Shown in pieces: positions 11,016 to 21,527 of a stretch of DNA of 64,000 nucleotides. This DNA is from Ignavibacteria bacterium. GTDB lineage: Bacteria > Bacteroidota > Ignavibacteria > Tepidaquicellales > Tepidaquicellaceae. The DNA lies in NCBI GenBank assembly GCA_016716125.1, contig JADJWZ010000041.1, positions 124,001 to 188,000 on the forward strand. The letters are read 5' to 3'. Position 1 is the first letter of the stretch. The number at the start of each line of letters is the position of its first letter. The notes under the pieces were generated by a model. That model searched no databases. It was not told the origin of the DNA and worked only from the letters and a program-made list of their open reading frames with translations. The position numbers and the translations under genes are program-made.

Positions 11016-12509
11016 ATGTTAAAGTATCAGTTGTATATTAACGGAGAGTTTTGTGATTCTGAAGATGGACAGACATTTATGGCAACAGATCCGGCTAACG
11101 GAGAAGTCATTGCCGAAATATCCAAAGCCGGAATATCAGATACAAAAAAGTCAGTAGACGCAGCAAGAAAAGCATTTGACAGCGGAGTCTGGAGCGGACT
11201 TTCAGGTGAAGAAAGATCCCGCATTTTGAAACAGCTAGTGGATAAGATAAATGAGAATGCAGAAAAACTTACCGGACTTGAAGTGAAAGACTCAGGTTCA
11301 ACCGTTAGAAAAGCAGGCGAGGATATTTTCCTGTCTGCAAAAAGTCTCAATTATTTTTCAAAGGCGGCTGCAGTGAATTTCAATGAAGACATTCCCGGAC
11401 TATCAAAAGAAGGTGTCAGTAAAAATATTATCCGGTATGAACCTGTCGGAGTATGCGCGCTTATTATTCCGTGGAATTTTCCGCTTAAAATGGCAATATG
11501 GAAACTTGGTCCGGCTCTTGCAGCAGGTAACACAGTAATTTTAAAACCTGCAATGGAAACTTCCGTAACCGCATGCGAACTTGCAAAACTTATAAGTGAA
11601 ACGGAAATTCCCAAAGGTGTTGTGAATATTATTACAGGCAGCGGAAGTGTAATCGGAACAGAGCTTGTTAAAAATCCGGATGTGGATAAAGTCGGATTTA
11701 CCGGATCTACTGAAGTAGGAAAAATTATCATGCAGAATGCTTCTTCAAATCTGAAAAAAATCACTCTTGAGTGCGGAGGTAAATCGGCTAATATTGTACT
11801 AGATGACGCTGATATTGAAATGAGTATAGACGGAGCGATCTATGCAGCTTTTTATCATCAGGGTCAGTGCTGTGAAGGCGGCACAAGACTTTTGCTTCAT
11901 GAAAAAATTTATGATAAATTTATTTCAGGGCTAAAAGAGAAAGTTGAAAGAATGAAGATAGGTGATCCGGCTGATAAATCAGTTACTGTCGGACCTGTAG
12001 TAAATCAGGATCAGTTTGATACTGTAATGAAATATATTAAAACCGGAATTGAAGAGGGAGCTGAAATACTTACGGGCGGTAAACAATCCGGAAGTGAAGG
12101 ACTTTTTATAGAGCCGACTGTTTTTGTCAATGTTGAAAATAAAATGAAAATTGCTCAGGAAGAAATATTCGGACCGGTGCTTGTTGTTATAAAATTCAAA
12201 GATGATGATGAAGCAGTTTCCATCGCAAATGATTCGGTATTCGGACTTGCAGGAGCTGTATGGTCAGGTAATGATGAGAGAGCGCTTTCAATAGCGGACA
12301 AACTTCGCACAGGCACAGTCTGGATAAATGAATATCATTTATTAAGTGACAGAGCTCCGTTCGGAGGTTACAAACAAAGCGGGATTGGCAGGGAATTTGG
12401 TACAGAAGGAATGAAGGAATATATGGAGGCAAAGCATATTCACATTGATGAAATAAAAGACAGATCCAAAAAACCATGGTACAGAACAGTTGTTCCCAAA
12501 GACAGTTAA
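11016..12509 (+). CDS. NAD(P)-dependent aldehyde dehydrogenase
   Basis: A complete 497-residue member of the aldehyde dehydrogenase superfamily, oxidising an aldehyde to the carboxylate. Visible motifs are PWNFPLKMAIWKLGPALAAG (cofactor site), GFTGSTEVG, the general-base glutamate in TLECGGKSANIV (E252), the catalytic cysteine in HQGQCCEGGTR (C286), and EEIFGPVLVV. The C-terminal GGYKQSGIGRE block is also intact. It is most like the betaine/aromatic aldehyde dehydrogenase groups, but the substrate cannot be fixed from sequence. It appears monocistronic, preceded by 230 bases of AT-rich spacer and followed after 27 bases by a GNAT gene. Confidence 0.92.
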   Translation: MLKYQLYINGEFCDSEDGQTFMATDPANGEVIAEISKAGISDTKKSVDAARKAFDSGVWSGLSGEERSRILKQLVDKINENAEKLTGLEVKDSGSTVRKAGEDIFLSAKSLNYFSKAAAVNFNEDIPGLSKEGVSKNIIRYEPVGVCALIIPWNFPLKMAIWKLGPALAAGNTVILKPAMETSVTACELAKLISETEIPKGVVNIITGSGSVIGTELVKNPDVDKVGFTGSTEVGKIIMQNASSNLKKITLECGGKSANIVLDDADIEMSIDGAIYAAFYHQGQCCEGGTRLLLHEKIYDKFISGLKEKVERMKIGDPADKSVTVGPVVNQDQFDTVMKYIKTGIEEGAEILTGGKQSGSEGLFIEPTVFVNVENKMKIAQEEIFGPVLVVIKFKDDDEAVSIANDSVFGLAGAVWSGNDERALSIADKLRTGTVWINEYHLLSDRAPFGGYKQSGIGREFGTEGMKEYMEAKHIHIDEIKDRSKKPWYRTVVPKDS

Positions 12510-12536
12510 TATTTTTATAAATTATTACTAAAAGGC

Positions 12537-13085
12537 TTGTATAAAAATATAATAAAGGGTAAAAAATGTTCATTAATAAGATTCATAGGATCTGACGAGT
12601 CATTAGTAGATATGATGCATAAAATATTTAACGATGAAGAACTTCAGGAATATCTGAATCCTGATTATCTGAATTTTAAAACAAAGCCTCAGATAAGAAA
12701 ATGGCTGAAATCAAAATATTCGAATCCTGTTGAGATCTGGTATGTCATAAAATATAAAAATGATTACGCCGGATACGTTTGTTACAAATGGAGAAAACAT
12801 TATGATGAAGCATGCGAGGTATCTACAGCTCTTGAAAAAAAATTCAGAGGATTAGATCTGGGTTACGAATCTTCAAAACTTCTTTTTGATCATTTACGCA
12901 ATTCGAATAAATTCAAATACATCGTCGCATATGTCCATAAGAAAAATAAAATAGCTGAGAATAATCTGAAAAAACTCGGACTGAAAAAAAACAATGCGCT
13001 GCAGAAAATTGTGACAAAAGAATTTTACAGTTCAGACGGCAGTGATAGTGTTTATAATATGTTTTTAATGAAGACGGTTAAGTAA
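12537..13085 (+). CDS. GNAT-family N-acetyltransferase
   Basis: A 182-residue protein with the layout of RimJ/RimL-type acetyltransferases: an N-terminal SLIRFIGSDESLVDMM segment, a central WYVIKYKNDYAGYVCYKW strand pair, the acetyl-CoA loop region ALEKKFRGLDLGYESSKLLF, and the C-terminal NLKKLGLKKN helix turn. Start is TTG at 12537. The substrate is unknown; families of this type modify protein N-termini, antibiotics or small metabolites. No partner gene suggests a pathway. Confidence 0.7.
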   Translation: MYKNIIKGKKCSLIRFIGSDESLVDMMHKIFNDEELQEYLNPDYLNFKTKPQIRKWLKSKYSNPVEIWYVIKYKNDYAGYVCYKWRKHYDEACEVSTALEKKFRGLDLGYESSKLLFDHLRNSNKFKYIVAYVHKKNKIAENNLKKLGLKKNNALQKIVTKEFYSSDGSDSVYNMFLMKTVK

Positions 13086-13350
13086 TATAATTAATACTCA
13101 TTTCCTTAATGATCAATTTCTGACTAAAGTTTCCTCCGGATTTACTTCTGCATTTTAAAAATCGTTCATTCCTTCTCTTTAGAAAATATTTCAAACTTAC
13201 GGGTATTAAGACTTATATATAAAAATATCAATAACTATATTGCATGTAAAAAAAACGGCTGTTAAGATTTGTAATTTAATAAATCTAAATTCGTAAAACT
13301 GAGAATTTTTTATCCAATCTTGTTAATATTGAAATTAAATTAATTCTAAT

Positions 13351-14907
13351 TTGAATAATATTTTATCTATTCTGATATTTTTACCTGTGTTGCTTTCCAT
13401 ACCTATTTTATTTTTCAAAAAAGAAAATGAAACACTTATCAAGAGTTACGCTTTTATAATTTCACTCTTACCGTTAGGAATTGCCACTTATTTATTCTTT
13501 GCGTTTAATCCGGCAAATCCTGAATATCAGTTCGTAGAGAAGTTTCATTGGATAAGTATTTCGAATACGTTTTATTTTCTTGGAATAGACGGAATTTCTA
13601 TGTTACTTATTCTGATGTCTGCTTTTATTTTTCCATTGAGCATTCTTGCTTCATGGACATCAATAAAGAAAAATTTAAAGCAATTTTATTTTCTGATACT
13701 TCTTCTGGACGCGGGACTTATAGGTGTGTTTTCATCTCTTGATCTAATCCTTTTTTATATCTTCTGGGAATTCATACTTATCCCGATGTACTTTATGATA
13801 GGATTTTGGGGAGCTGAAGACAGAATTTACGCAACCGTAAAATTTTTTCTTTACACAATGTTCGGAAGTCTTCTTATGCTTATCGGAATTATCTGGCTTG
13901 GATTTCAGTGTCAGCCGCTGTTAGGACAGTTTACTACCGATCTGACTTTGCTTACCCAAGCATCTTACGCGCTTGATCTGAATATTCAGATATATCTTTT
14001 CATCTTATTTACATTAAGTTTTTTAATTAAAGTCCCTTTGTTTCCGTTTCACACCTGGCTCCCGGATGCTCACGTACAAGCACCGACAGCAGGAAGCGTC
14101 ATACTTGCCGCGGTACTTTTAAAAATGGGAACTTACGGATTATTAAGATTTTCACTCCCGCTTTTCCCGGCGGCATTTGTTGAGCTAACACCTTATATCG
14201 CAACTCTTGCAGTCATCGGAATAGTTTACGGGGCATTACTTTCAATTGTACAAAAAGACATTAAAAAGCTTGTGGCTTATTCTTCAGTTTCTCATCTTGG
14301 ATTCATTGTACTCGGAACGTTCGCTCTTACTGACGTTGCGCTTCAGGGCAGTATTATTCAAATGATAAATCACGGACTTTCCACCGGAGCTTTATTTATG
14401 ATAGTCGGAGTGCTTTATGAAAGAAGGCATACAAAAAAGATAGCAGACTTCGGAGGAATAATGAAAGTAATGCCTGTATTTTCAGTAATATTCATGATAG
14501 TTTTATTTTCATCAATTGGTTTACCAGGACTTAACGGATTTGTCGGAGAATTTTTGATTCTGCTGGGTTCATTTTATTCTTCCAATCTGGGAACAAATTT
14601 ATATGCAATTGTTTCAACAACTGCAGTTATACTCGCAGCAGTATATCTGCTCTGGATGTTTCAGAGAGTAATGCTTGGTCCTATTGAAAAAGAAGATAAT
14701 AAAAACCTTTCCGATCTTACGAAAAGAGAATTGATCTCATTTCTACCTATAATTGTATTCATCGTATGGATTGGAGTTCATCCAAACACATTTCTTTCGA
14801 AAACGGAATCAAGTGTGAAAAAGATAATAGAAAATTTTCATGCGAAACAAAAAAATTTCGGAAAAGAAAATCAGGAGCTAAAAGATCTTACCAGGATAAA
14901 TAAATAA
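13351..14907 (+). CDS. nuoM: NADH-quinone oxidoreductase subunit M (NuoM-like)
   Basis: A 518-residue polytopic membrane protein of the proton-translocating antiporter-like subunit family. It has DLILFYIFWEFILIPMYFMI (with the key glutamate of TM5), FLIKVPLFPFHTWLPDAHVQ (lysine and HTWLPDAH loop), AYSSVSHLGFIVLG and GLPGLNGFVGEF, all hallmarks of NuoM rather than NuoL or NuoN. Start is TTG at 13351. Unusually, no other nuo gene is adjacent: upstream is a GNAT gene, downstream a DUF445 protein. It could be a dispersed subunit of complex I or belong to another module, and nothing here settles which. Confidence 0.85.
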   Translation: MNNILSILIFLPVLLSIPILFFKKENETLIKSYAFIISLLPLGIATYLFFAFNPANPEYQFVEKFHWISISNTFYFLGIDGISMLLILMSAFIFPLSILASWTSIKKNLKQFYFLILLLDAGLIGVFSSLDLILFYIFWEFILIPMYFMIGFWGAEDRIYATVKFFLYTMFGSLLMLIGIIWLGFQCQPLLGQFTTDLTLLTQASYALDLNIQIYLFILFTLSFLIKVPLFPFHTWLPDAHVQAPTAGSVILAAVLLKMGTYGLLRFSLPLFPAAFVELTPYIATLAVIGIVYGALLSIVQKDIKKLVAYSSVSHLGFIVLGTFALTDVALQGSIIQMINHGLSTGALFMIVGVLYERRHTKKIADFGGIMKVMPVFSVIFMIVLFSSIGLPGLNGFVGEFLILLGSFYSSNLGTNLYAIVSTTAVILAAVYLLWMFQRVMLGPIEKEDNKNLSDLTKRELISFLPIIVFIVWIGVHPNTFLSKTESSVKKIIENFHAKQKNFGKENQELKDLTRINK

Positions 14908-14986
14908 AATAAAACCTTAGTTATAAGTTTTACCGTTAAAAATATAAGTATTTTAATTATTTCCAAGATTTGGAACGTTTTAAAAA

Positions 14987-16285
14987 TTGAAGAAAAAAAA
15001 TAATGTCGGCAGAAACTCTTTGATTATTTCCTTATCAGGACTTATAGTTATCGAAATACTTTTTGTTTTTAATATTATTTCAGGGAGTTTCTGGAAAGTA
15101 ATGGAACTTGGATTTGAAGCTGCTACCGTCGGCGGACTTGCAGACTGGTTTGCTGTCAGCGCTTTATTCCGTGAAATACCTGTTCCAATTCCATTTATAA
15201 AAAAGCATACAAACATTATTGTTAAAAACAGGAAGAAGCTTACCGCAGGCGCGTCCGAATTAGTAACCAAAAACTGGCTTTCTTCCGAAAGTCTGAAAAG
15301 TAAAATTAATGAAATTACATTCACGAAGGAAATTATAAAATATTTTACGGAAACCAATTCCTCATCTAAACAATTTGCTATAGATCTTATCCGCGAAATT
15401 CTGAAAAAATTTACTGAACTGCTTGACAGTCCCGGTATACTTGAATTTTTAAAAAAGATTGCGGATGATCAAATCAGAAAGCTTGAAATTTCAAAACCAC
15501 TAGGCAAATGGATAAAGCAATCAATAGAAGAAGGAAAGCAAAATCAGATCTGGGAGCTTTTGATTAAAAATATCAGAGTTGCAATTAATCAACCGGATTC
15601 AAAGTATTTATTAAAAAAGCAGATCAATAAATTCATTAGTGAATATAGAGATACAGGAATAATGAAAAAATTCTTTATTTCAATTGCTGTAAAATTCAAA
15701 GGACTGGATGAAGATCTATTAGTTGACAAATTGTTGAATGCAATTAATGAATTTCTTGATGAAACTGAAAATAATCCGGAACACGAATTCAGGATAAAAT
15801 TTAATAATGTAATCATTGAATTTGCCGACGGACTTATTGAAAATAAAGAATCTTCCGTAAGTGTAATTGAAAAAATAAAAGAGAGTATATTAACTAATCC
15901 CGATGTTGAGATAATTATACGAAACGCTTTTTCAAATTTAAAGGAGACAATTTTAAGTCAGCTGGAAAATAATGATACACCGCTAATGAAAGCGATTGAA
16001 TCAAAATTAAATCTGCTGCTTGCTGAGGTAAGTGAATCTGAAGATACTCAGCATGAGATTGACGAATGGATCAGAGAAACACTATCTGAACTCATTGACA
16101 AATATCATCACAAAATAGGGGAGCTGGTAATTGAGAGCATGAACAAATTCGATGACAGAGAATTGGTAAAACAAATTGAAGATAAAGTCGGCGATGATCT
16201 GCAGTATATCAGACTAAACGGCGCAATAGTCGGCGGCGCAGCCGGAATTCTGATAGGTGTAATTAAATATTTATTATTAAATTAA
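14987..16285 (+). CDS. DUF445 family membrane protein
   Basis: A 432-residue protein starting with TTG at 14987. The N-terminus has a membrane segment (SLIISLSGLIVIEILFVF) followed by the family signature ATVGGLADWFAVSALF and IPVPIPFIKKHTNII. The middle is a long charged helical region with repeated aspartate/lysine-rich heptad-like stretches. The C-terminus is a second membrane segment (GGAAGILIGVIKYLLLN). DUF445 proteins are inner-membrane proteins of poorly understood function. The gene stands alone, 79 bases after the nuoM-like gene. Confidence 0.85.
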   Translation: MKKKNNVGRNSLIISLSGLIVIEILFVFNIISGSFWKVMELGFEAATVGGLADWFAVSALFREIPVPIPFIKKHTNIIVKNRKKLTAGASELVTKNWLSSESLKSKINEITFTKEIIKYFTETNSSSKQFAIDLIREILKKFTELLDSPGILEFLKKIADDQIRKLEISKPLGKWIKQSIEEGKQNQIWELLIKNIRVAINQPDSKYLLKKQINKFISEYRDTGIMKKFFISIAVKFKGLDEDLLVDKLLNAINEFLDETENNPEHEFRIKFNNVIIEFADGLIENKESSVSVIEKIKESILTNPDVEIIIRNAFSNLKETILSQLENNDTPLMKAIESKLNLLLAEVSESEDTQHEIDEWIRETLSELIDKYHHKIGELVIESMNKFDDRELVKQIEDKVGDDLQYIRLNGAIVGGAAGILIGVIKYLLLN

Positions 16286-16397
16286 AATAATTTTACTAAA
16301 AAGAATACATTGAAATAATTTAACTCTCGAATAAATATTTGTTTTTTAGAAAAAGCCGGAACATTTTAGTATAAATTTTAAACATCGAAAAAAAAAC

Positions 16398-17018
16398 TTA
16401 CTCAATTATATTTATTTTCACATCATAAAAAATCCATGTACCGGTCATATTAACAGGTTTTACAGTTATAAGTCCGCCGCCTGAGATCTCAAATACATTA
16501 GGAAAAAACAGATCAATTTTCCAAGTTGAGTTGACAGGGAAATAACCATACAAGCCCGAGCCCATTGTGCTTTTGACTTCATAGCTGCCGGCATTATTAA
16601 AGGAATAACCATTCAACCTGATCTCAGCGGTAAGCTTTTGATTAGCCGAAAGTCCTGAGATCCAAATCTCTAATTTGCCGGGCCCAATATTTTCGTCAGG
16701 ATAACTAAAAAAGGAAATGTTTGGATATTCCGGATATACTGAATGACAGTCAAGGGCTCTAAAATACCCTTTTCCGTTCACGAAAGTATTTTTTGCTGAG
16801 AGTAAAAGATAAGGAGAGACATATTTAGTTTTAAAGTTTCCGTATTTTAAAAGTTTGGATTTGATTGTACTTACAGAATCAAATTCCGAATCAAGTCTCT
16901 TATTTTCATCAGAAATCTGATGACTTATTTTGAAATCTTTTGAAGAATGCAGCGCTATCATTGATTTTAATGACGGCTTTTTAATTTTTGCAGATACTTT
17001 AGCTGAAGTTTTTTTCAT
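16398..17018 (-). CDS. Hypothetical protein, 206 residues
   Basis: I do not recognise this family. The start ATG at 17018 follows an AT-rich spacer. The first 25 residues are basic (KKTSAKVSAKIKKPSLKS) with no signal peptide or membrane segment. The C-terminal 140 residues are rich in aromatic and small residues and look like a beta-sandwich (FRALDCHSVYP, LEIWISGLSANQKLTAEI, GSGLYGYFPVNSTWKIDLFF). The opening resembles N-termini of proteins loaded or exported without a cleaved signal, but that is speculative. It is the only minus-strand gene between 3.6 and 20.3 kb and has no operon partner. Confidence 0.55.
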   Translation of the reverse strand: MKKTSAKVSAKIKKPSLKSMIALHSSKDFKISHQISDENKRLDSEFDSVSTIKSKLLKYGNFKTKYVSPYLLLSAKNTFVNGKGYFRALDCHSVYPEYPNISFFSYPDENIGPGKLEIWISGLSANQKLTAEIRLNGYSFNNAGSYEVKSTMGSGLYGYFPVNSTWKIDLFFPNVFEISGGGLITVKPVNMTGTWIFYDVKINIIE

Positions 17019-17281
17019 TCGGAATAATTTATTTATTTAAAAAAGTTAATATCAGATATTGAAATTTAATTAGAGATAATTAAGCTTAATAGTAATAAAT
17101 TAAATTTACTCAGAAATAAATTAAAATAAAACCTCTGAATGAAAAAAATTTAAAAAATTGAAGGTCTTCAGATATTATTATTAAAAATTTTGTATACATA
17201 AATTAAATAGTAATTGGATATTACAAATCAAATTGCTTATTTTACATAAATTTTTTTTAAACGTTTAACGATCTTTATAAA

Positions 17282-18670
17282 ATGAAAAAATGCTTTCTAA
17301 GTATTTTTGCAATAATTTTTATTGCAAACCTATCCTACTCTCAGTTACCAAATCAAAACACATATCTTTTAGCTCAAGTCCATGATTATACAAGTTACTC
17401 TGCACTCTGGGGATACAGAGCGCCGGACGGCAGGGAATACGCAATACTCGGCAGCCGGAACGGAACATCATTTATCGATATAACTGATTCAGCTAACATT
17501 GGAGAAGTTGACTTTGTCAGCGGAGTAACCAGCGGCTGGAGAGAAATGAAAACGTATTCGCATTATGCATACGTTGTATCCGAAGGCACAAACAGCAAAC
17601 TTCAGATAATTGATCTGCAGTATCTTCCGGATTCGGTTTCTTTAATATCGACCTGGTCTTATCCCGGATATACCAAGACGCATTCTATACAACAGGACGG
17701 AAATTACTTATTCTTAAACGGTGGAAATGCAGCCGGCTCTATCGGCGGTGTTGCTGTTATAGATGTTTCAAACCCGATTGCTCCTGTAAAGCTCGGTGAA
17801 TGGACTACTGAATATGTTCATGACTGCAGAGTTCTTAACGACACGATCTGGGCTTCAAATATTTATTCCGGAAAAGTTTCAATCATCAATGCCACAAATA
17901 AAAGCAGTCTGCAGTTTGTCAGAAATTTCCAGGCATATCCGCAGCCAGTAGTCTCAACTCATAACAGCGCATTCACAACAGACAGAAAGTATATTTATAC
18001 AACTAATGAAATTTCATCACCAAACGGAAAGTTGAATATCTGGAATATTGAAGATATAAATAACATAACATTTGAAAGAGAATGGAGCCCGACAGGCATT
18101 AATACAGCGATCGTACATAATGTCGAAATTTACGGAAACCTTGCAGTTATAGCGCATTACAGAGCAGGTATAAGAATACTTGATATTACAAACGGAAGTA
18201 ATCCGGTAGAAGTAGCATGGTATGACACATACCCGGCAAGTAACAGCGCAAGTTACAGCGGTACCTGGGGGGTTTATATGTTTCCTTCAGGAAAAATAAT
18301 CGGATCTGATATGAGCACCGGACTTTATGTAATAAAGACCATGAATATTATTACAGGAATTACAAATACTAATTTAGCTGCAAATCCTGAAAAATTCACA
18401 TTAAGTCAGAATTATCCGAATCCTTTTAATCCATCGACTACAATTAAGTTCGACATAAAAGAATATTCAGATATAAAACTTAGTTTATATGATATAAGAG
18501 GTAACAGAATAGCTGAATTAATAAATGACAAAAGGGATGCGGGGACATATGAGTTCATTATGGATGCTTCAAAATATAATCTTTCGAGCGGTACATATTT
18601 TTACAAACTCGAAGGTCAAAATATAAAAGGAATATTTTCAGATACTAAAAAAATGTTTTTAATTAAATAA
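17282..18670 (+). CDS. Choice-of-anchor B / LVIVD-repeat secreted protein with T9SS tail
   Basis: A 462-residue exported protein. A signal peptide (ends NLSYSQ) is followed by a beta-propeller-like body of LVIVD-type repeats: SALWGYRAPDGREYAIL, GTSFIDITD, YAYVVSEGTNSKLQIIDL, TEYVHDCRVLNDTIWASNIY, GIRILDIT. These match the choice-of-anchor B family. The last 85 residues form a type IX secretion sorting domain (LSQNYPNPFNPSTTIKFD to GTYFYKLEG, ending KKMFLIK), so the protein should cross the outer membrane and be attached to or released from the surface. It is 16 bases upstream of a close paralogue. Ligand and role are unknown. Confidence 0.88.
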   Translation: MKKCFLSIFAIIFIANLSYSQLPNQNTYLLAQVHDYTSYSALWGYRAPDGREYAILGSRNGTSFIDITDSANIGEVDFVSGVTSGWREMKTYSHYAYVVSEGTNSKLQIIDLQYLPDSVSLISTWSYPGYTKTHSIQQDGNYLFLNGGNAAGSIGGVAVIDVSNPIAPVKLGEWTTEYVHDCRVLNDTIWASNIYSGKVSIINATNKSSLQFVRNFQAYPQPVVSTHNSAFTTDRKYIYTTNEISSPNGKLNIWNIEDINNITFEREWSPTGINTAIVHNVEIYGNLAVIAHYRAGIRILDITNGSNPVEVAWYDTYPASNSASYSGTWGVYMFPSGKIIGSDMSTGLYVIKTMNIITGITNTNLAANPEKFTLSQNYPNPFNPSTTIKFDIKEYSDIKLSLYDIRGNRIAELINDKRDAGTYEFIMDASKYNLSSGTYFYKLEGQNIKGIFSDTKKMFLIK

Positions 18671-18686
18671 TACTCCAAATTTATAA

Positions 18687-20071
18687 ATGAAAAAATTATC
18701 AGTTCTAATTATACTTACATTTGTTTTAGTATTAACGAACTATTCATATTCGCAATTACCAAATCAAGGTACTTATCTTTTAAAAAATCTTAATCAACGT
18801 ACGCTTAATAATTATTTGTATTCAGCAATATGGGGATATGTAGCGCCTGACGGCAGAGAATATGCTTTACTTGGATGTCCAAGCGGCACGGCTTTTATAG
18901 ATATTACTGATTCAGCAAATATACGTGAAGTGGATTTTGTTACAGGTCCGAATAATAACTGGAGAGAAATGAAAACTTATTCTCACTATGCGTATGTAGT
19001 TTCAGAAGCAAATAACAGCAGACTTCAGATAATAGATCTGCAGTATCTGCCGGATTCGGTGAGTCTTGTAAAGACATGGTTTTATACAGGCTATTCAAGA
19101 ACTCATTCTATTTCTCAGTCCGGACATTACCTTTATCTTAACGGCGGAAATTCTGCTGCTAACGGCGGTATAACAATACTCGATGTTATAGATCCTGAAA
19201 ATCCTGTTAAGCTCGGACAATGGACATCACAGTATGTTCATGACTGCAGAGTCGTAAATGATACTATCTATGCGGCAAATATCAATGACGGTGAAGTTTC
19301 AATTATCAGCGCAACAAATAAAAATTCTCCTTCGACAGTCAGGACTTTTTCAAATCTTCCCGGTTCCGGACCTCACAATACGGCATTATCGAGTGACAGA
19401 AAAAGATTATTTGTTACAGATGAAATCGGAACCGCTCCTTTCAGATTAAAGGTATGGAATATAGAAGATTTAAATAATATAACTTATGTTACCGCCTGGC
19501 AGCCGACCGGGATAACTAATTCAATAGTTCATAATATTGAAACATACGGAAACATTGCGATAGTGGCGCACTATTCTGCAGGGATAAGAATTCTCAATAT
19601 TTCAAATCCGGATGTACCTCAGGAAATAGCTTGGTATGATACATATCCTTCAAATAACAATGAATCATATAACGGATGCTGGGGAATTTATATGTTTCCT
19701 TCAGGAAAAATTGCTGCATCTGACAGACAGACAGGATTTTACTGTATAAAATCAAATTTACCTTTAACAGGAATTTCAGGTAATATTTCTGCAAGCGTAC
19801 CTGAGAATTTCAAACTCGGTCAGAATTATCCGAATCCTTTTAATCCGTCAACAAAAATTAATTTTTCTATTCCCGAATATTCCAAAGCAAGTTTAAAAGT
19901 TTATGATATAAAAGGCAGAGAAGTCGCGCAGTTGTTTAATGATACAAGAGACGCCAGGAAATTATAAGTAAGTTTTGAGGCGGACAGATACGGACTTTCA
20001 AGCGGAGTTTATTTTTACAGTCTGACTACTCAGAATTTTTCTGAAACAAAAAGATGACAGTTTTAAAATAA
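18687..20071 (+). CDS. Choice-of-anchor B paralogue with T9SS tail, C-terminus frameshifted
   Basis: A tandem paralogue of the preceding gene with the same order of blocks: signal peptide ending SYSQLPNQGTYLL, IWGYVAPDGREYALLG, GTAFIDITDSANI, YAYVVSEANNSRLQIIDLQ, SQYVHDCRVVNDTIYAANI, and the sorting motif LGQNYPNPFNPSTKINFS. The uninterrupted frame ends at 19967 (TRDARKL). One base shift gives VSFEADRYGLSSGVYFYSLTT, and a further shift near 20050 gives KKMTVLK and a stop at 20071, restoring a standard tail. The pair probably arose by duplication and is likely co-transcribed, ending at the terminator at 20094. Confidence 0.85.
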
Positions 20072-20093
20072 AATCTATCAGGAAAATTATTTT

Positions 20094-20128
20094 AAAATCC
20101 CGGTGCATACTGTATCGGGATTTTTTTT
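20094..20128 (+). terminator. Rho-independent terminator
   Basis: AAATCCCG pairs with CGGGATTT across a 13-base loop, followed by a run of T. It lies 23 bases after the restored stop of the second choice-of-anchor B gene and should end that transcript. Confidence 0.8.
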
Positions 20129-20363
20129 ATAAAAAGGAAAACTTAAATAATTAGAACGGAAAAAATTCTGAATAAAGGAAAGTTATGTTTCTAAATTTGA
20201 GATTTGGTATCAGATAAAGAACCATAAAAGTTTTGTATCGAAACCGGTATACATTTCAGGCATAAACCATTATCTCAAACCATACATTTATAATACCTCA
20301 ACTCCTCATAATTCTCAGCCAATCTCCTTTACAATATTTACAATTCCCTTTCTAAATAACTAT

Positions 20364-21349
20364 TCACACGGACATACAATCATACAGTAATCTATATGAA
20401 TTTTTCCTTTCTTCAAAATCAGAAGTTATTGTTACAATTGTGAGCTCATGTACCGCAAATTTTTTTACAATCTCCTTCAAATTTTTAGATACAATTTCAG
20501 CATCACCTATAACAGCAGACTTTCTCCTGTATTCAATGAGCATTTTTTCTTCGAATGTAAAATTATGATTGTCAGCTTTAGCCCGGTCAGGGAACGGAAT
20601 GTTTTGTCCCCTTAGAAATGTCTGAGACAGCCAGTATTCGGAACACTTTGCTGACCTTACAGCTTCTGCATTTGATTCAGCGCATATAACAAATAAAGCC
20701 AAGATTGAGGTAAGGTTCTTTCAAGTATAAAGAAGGTTTGAAATTCTGATAATAATTCTGAAAACATTGGAGCATATGCTCGTCATTTATAAAACTACCG
20801 AATGTATATGCCAGTCCGTTTTCTGCTGCATATATTGCGCTGTCAGGGCTTGTTCCAAGTATCCAAATTTCAGGCATTTTAACTCCTGCCGGAACCGCGG
20901 TAACAATCCCGTCAGTTTTATTTTCAGAAGATCTTTAAATAATTTATCAGTTCAGTTGTCTTGGTGAATGAATCTTCATTTGTAGTTCTCATTGCTTTTA
21001 TAATATTTGCGTCTCCTCCCGGAGCTCTGCCTATCCCGAGATCAATTCTATCCGGATAAAGTGTCTGCAGAATATTAAACTGCTCCGCAATTTTCAGCGG
21101 ACTATAATGACTGATCAGCACTCCGCCCGAACCAATCCTGATCTTTTTTGTATTTGAAGCAAGCGCTGAGATCAGAATTTCCGGAGTTGCTGAAGCAAAT
21201 GACCGTGAGCTGTGATGTTCCGCAACCCAGTATCTGTGATAGCCAAGTTCGTCTGTGTACTTAGCGAGTTCAATAGTCTGCATAATTGCTTCGGCATGTG
21301 ACATACCTTCTGTTACCGGAGACTGATCAAGAATATTTAATTTTATCAT
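20364..21349 (-). CDS. LLM-class flavin-dependent oxidoreductase (luciferase-like), frameshifted
   Basis: The protein belongs to the bacterial luciferase-like monooxygenases that use reduced FMN. The N-terminal piece (20924-21349) reads MIKLNILDQSPVTEG, HRYWVAEHHSSRSFASATP, IRIGSGGVLISHYSPLK and DRIDLGIGRAPGG. The middle piece (within 20677-20877) has EIWILGTSPDSAIYAAENGL, and the C-terminal piece (20364-20702) has ESNAEAVRSAKCSEYWL and a helical end. The order matches the family (about 330 residues) with two frame breaks, near 20700 and 20900. An upstream in-frame TTG exists, but the methionine at 21349 fits family starts. Substrate unknown. Confidence 0.8.
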
Positions 21350-21527
21350 TGGCAAAAATAACTTATTCAAAAACATCTGTATACTTAGAATTTACTGCAT
21401 ATATTTTTTTAATTCATTTAACATTTAATTTCCTAACGGATAAATTTCCTGAATCTCTTTACAATTTCTTAACATTGCATGCCATCTATTATGTTTATTT
21501 TTGTATATCCTAAATCAAAAAAACATC

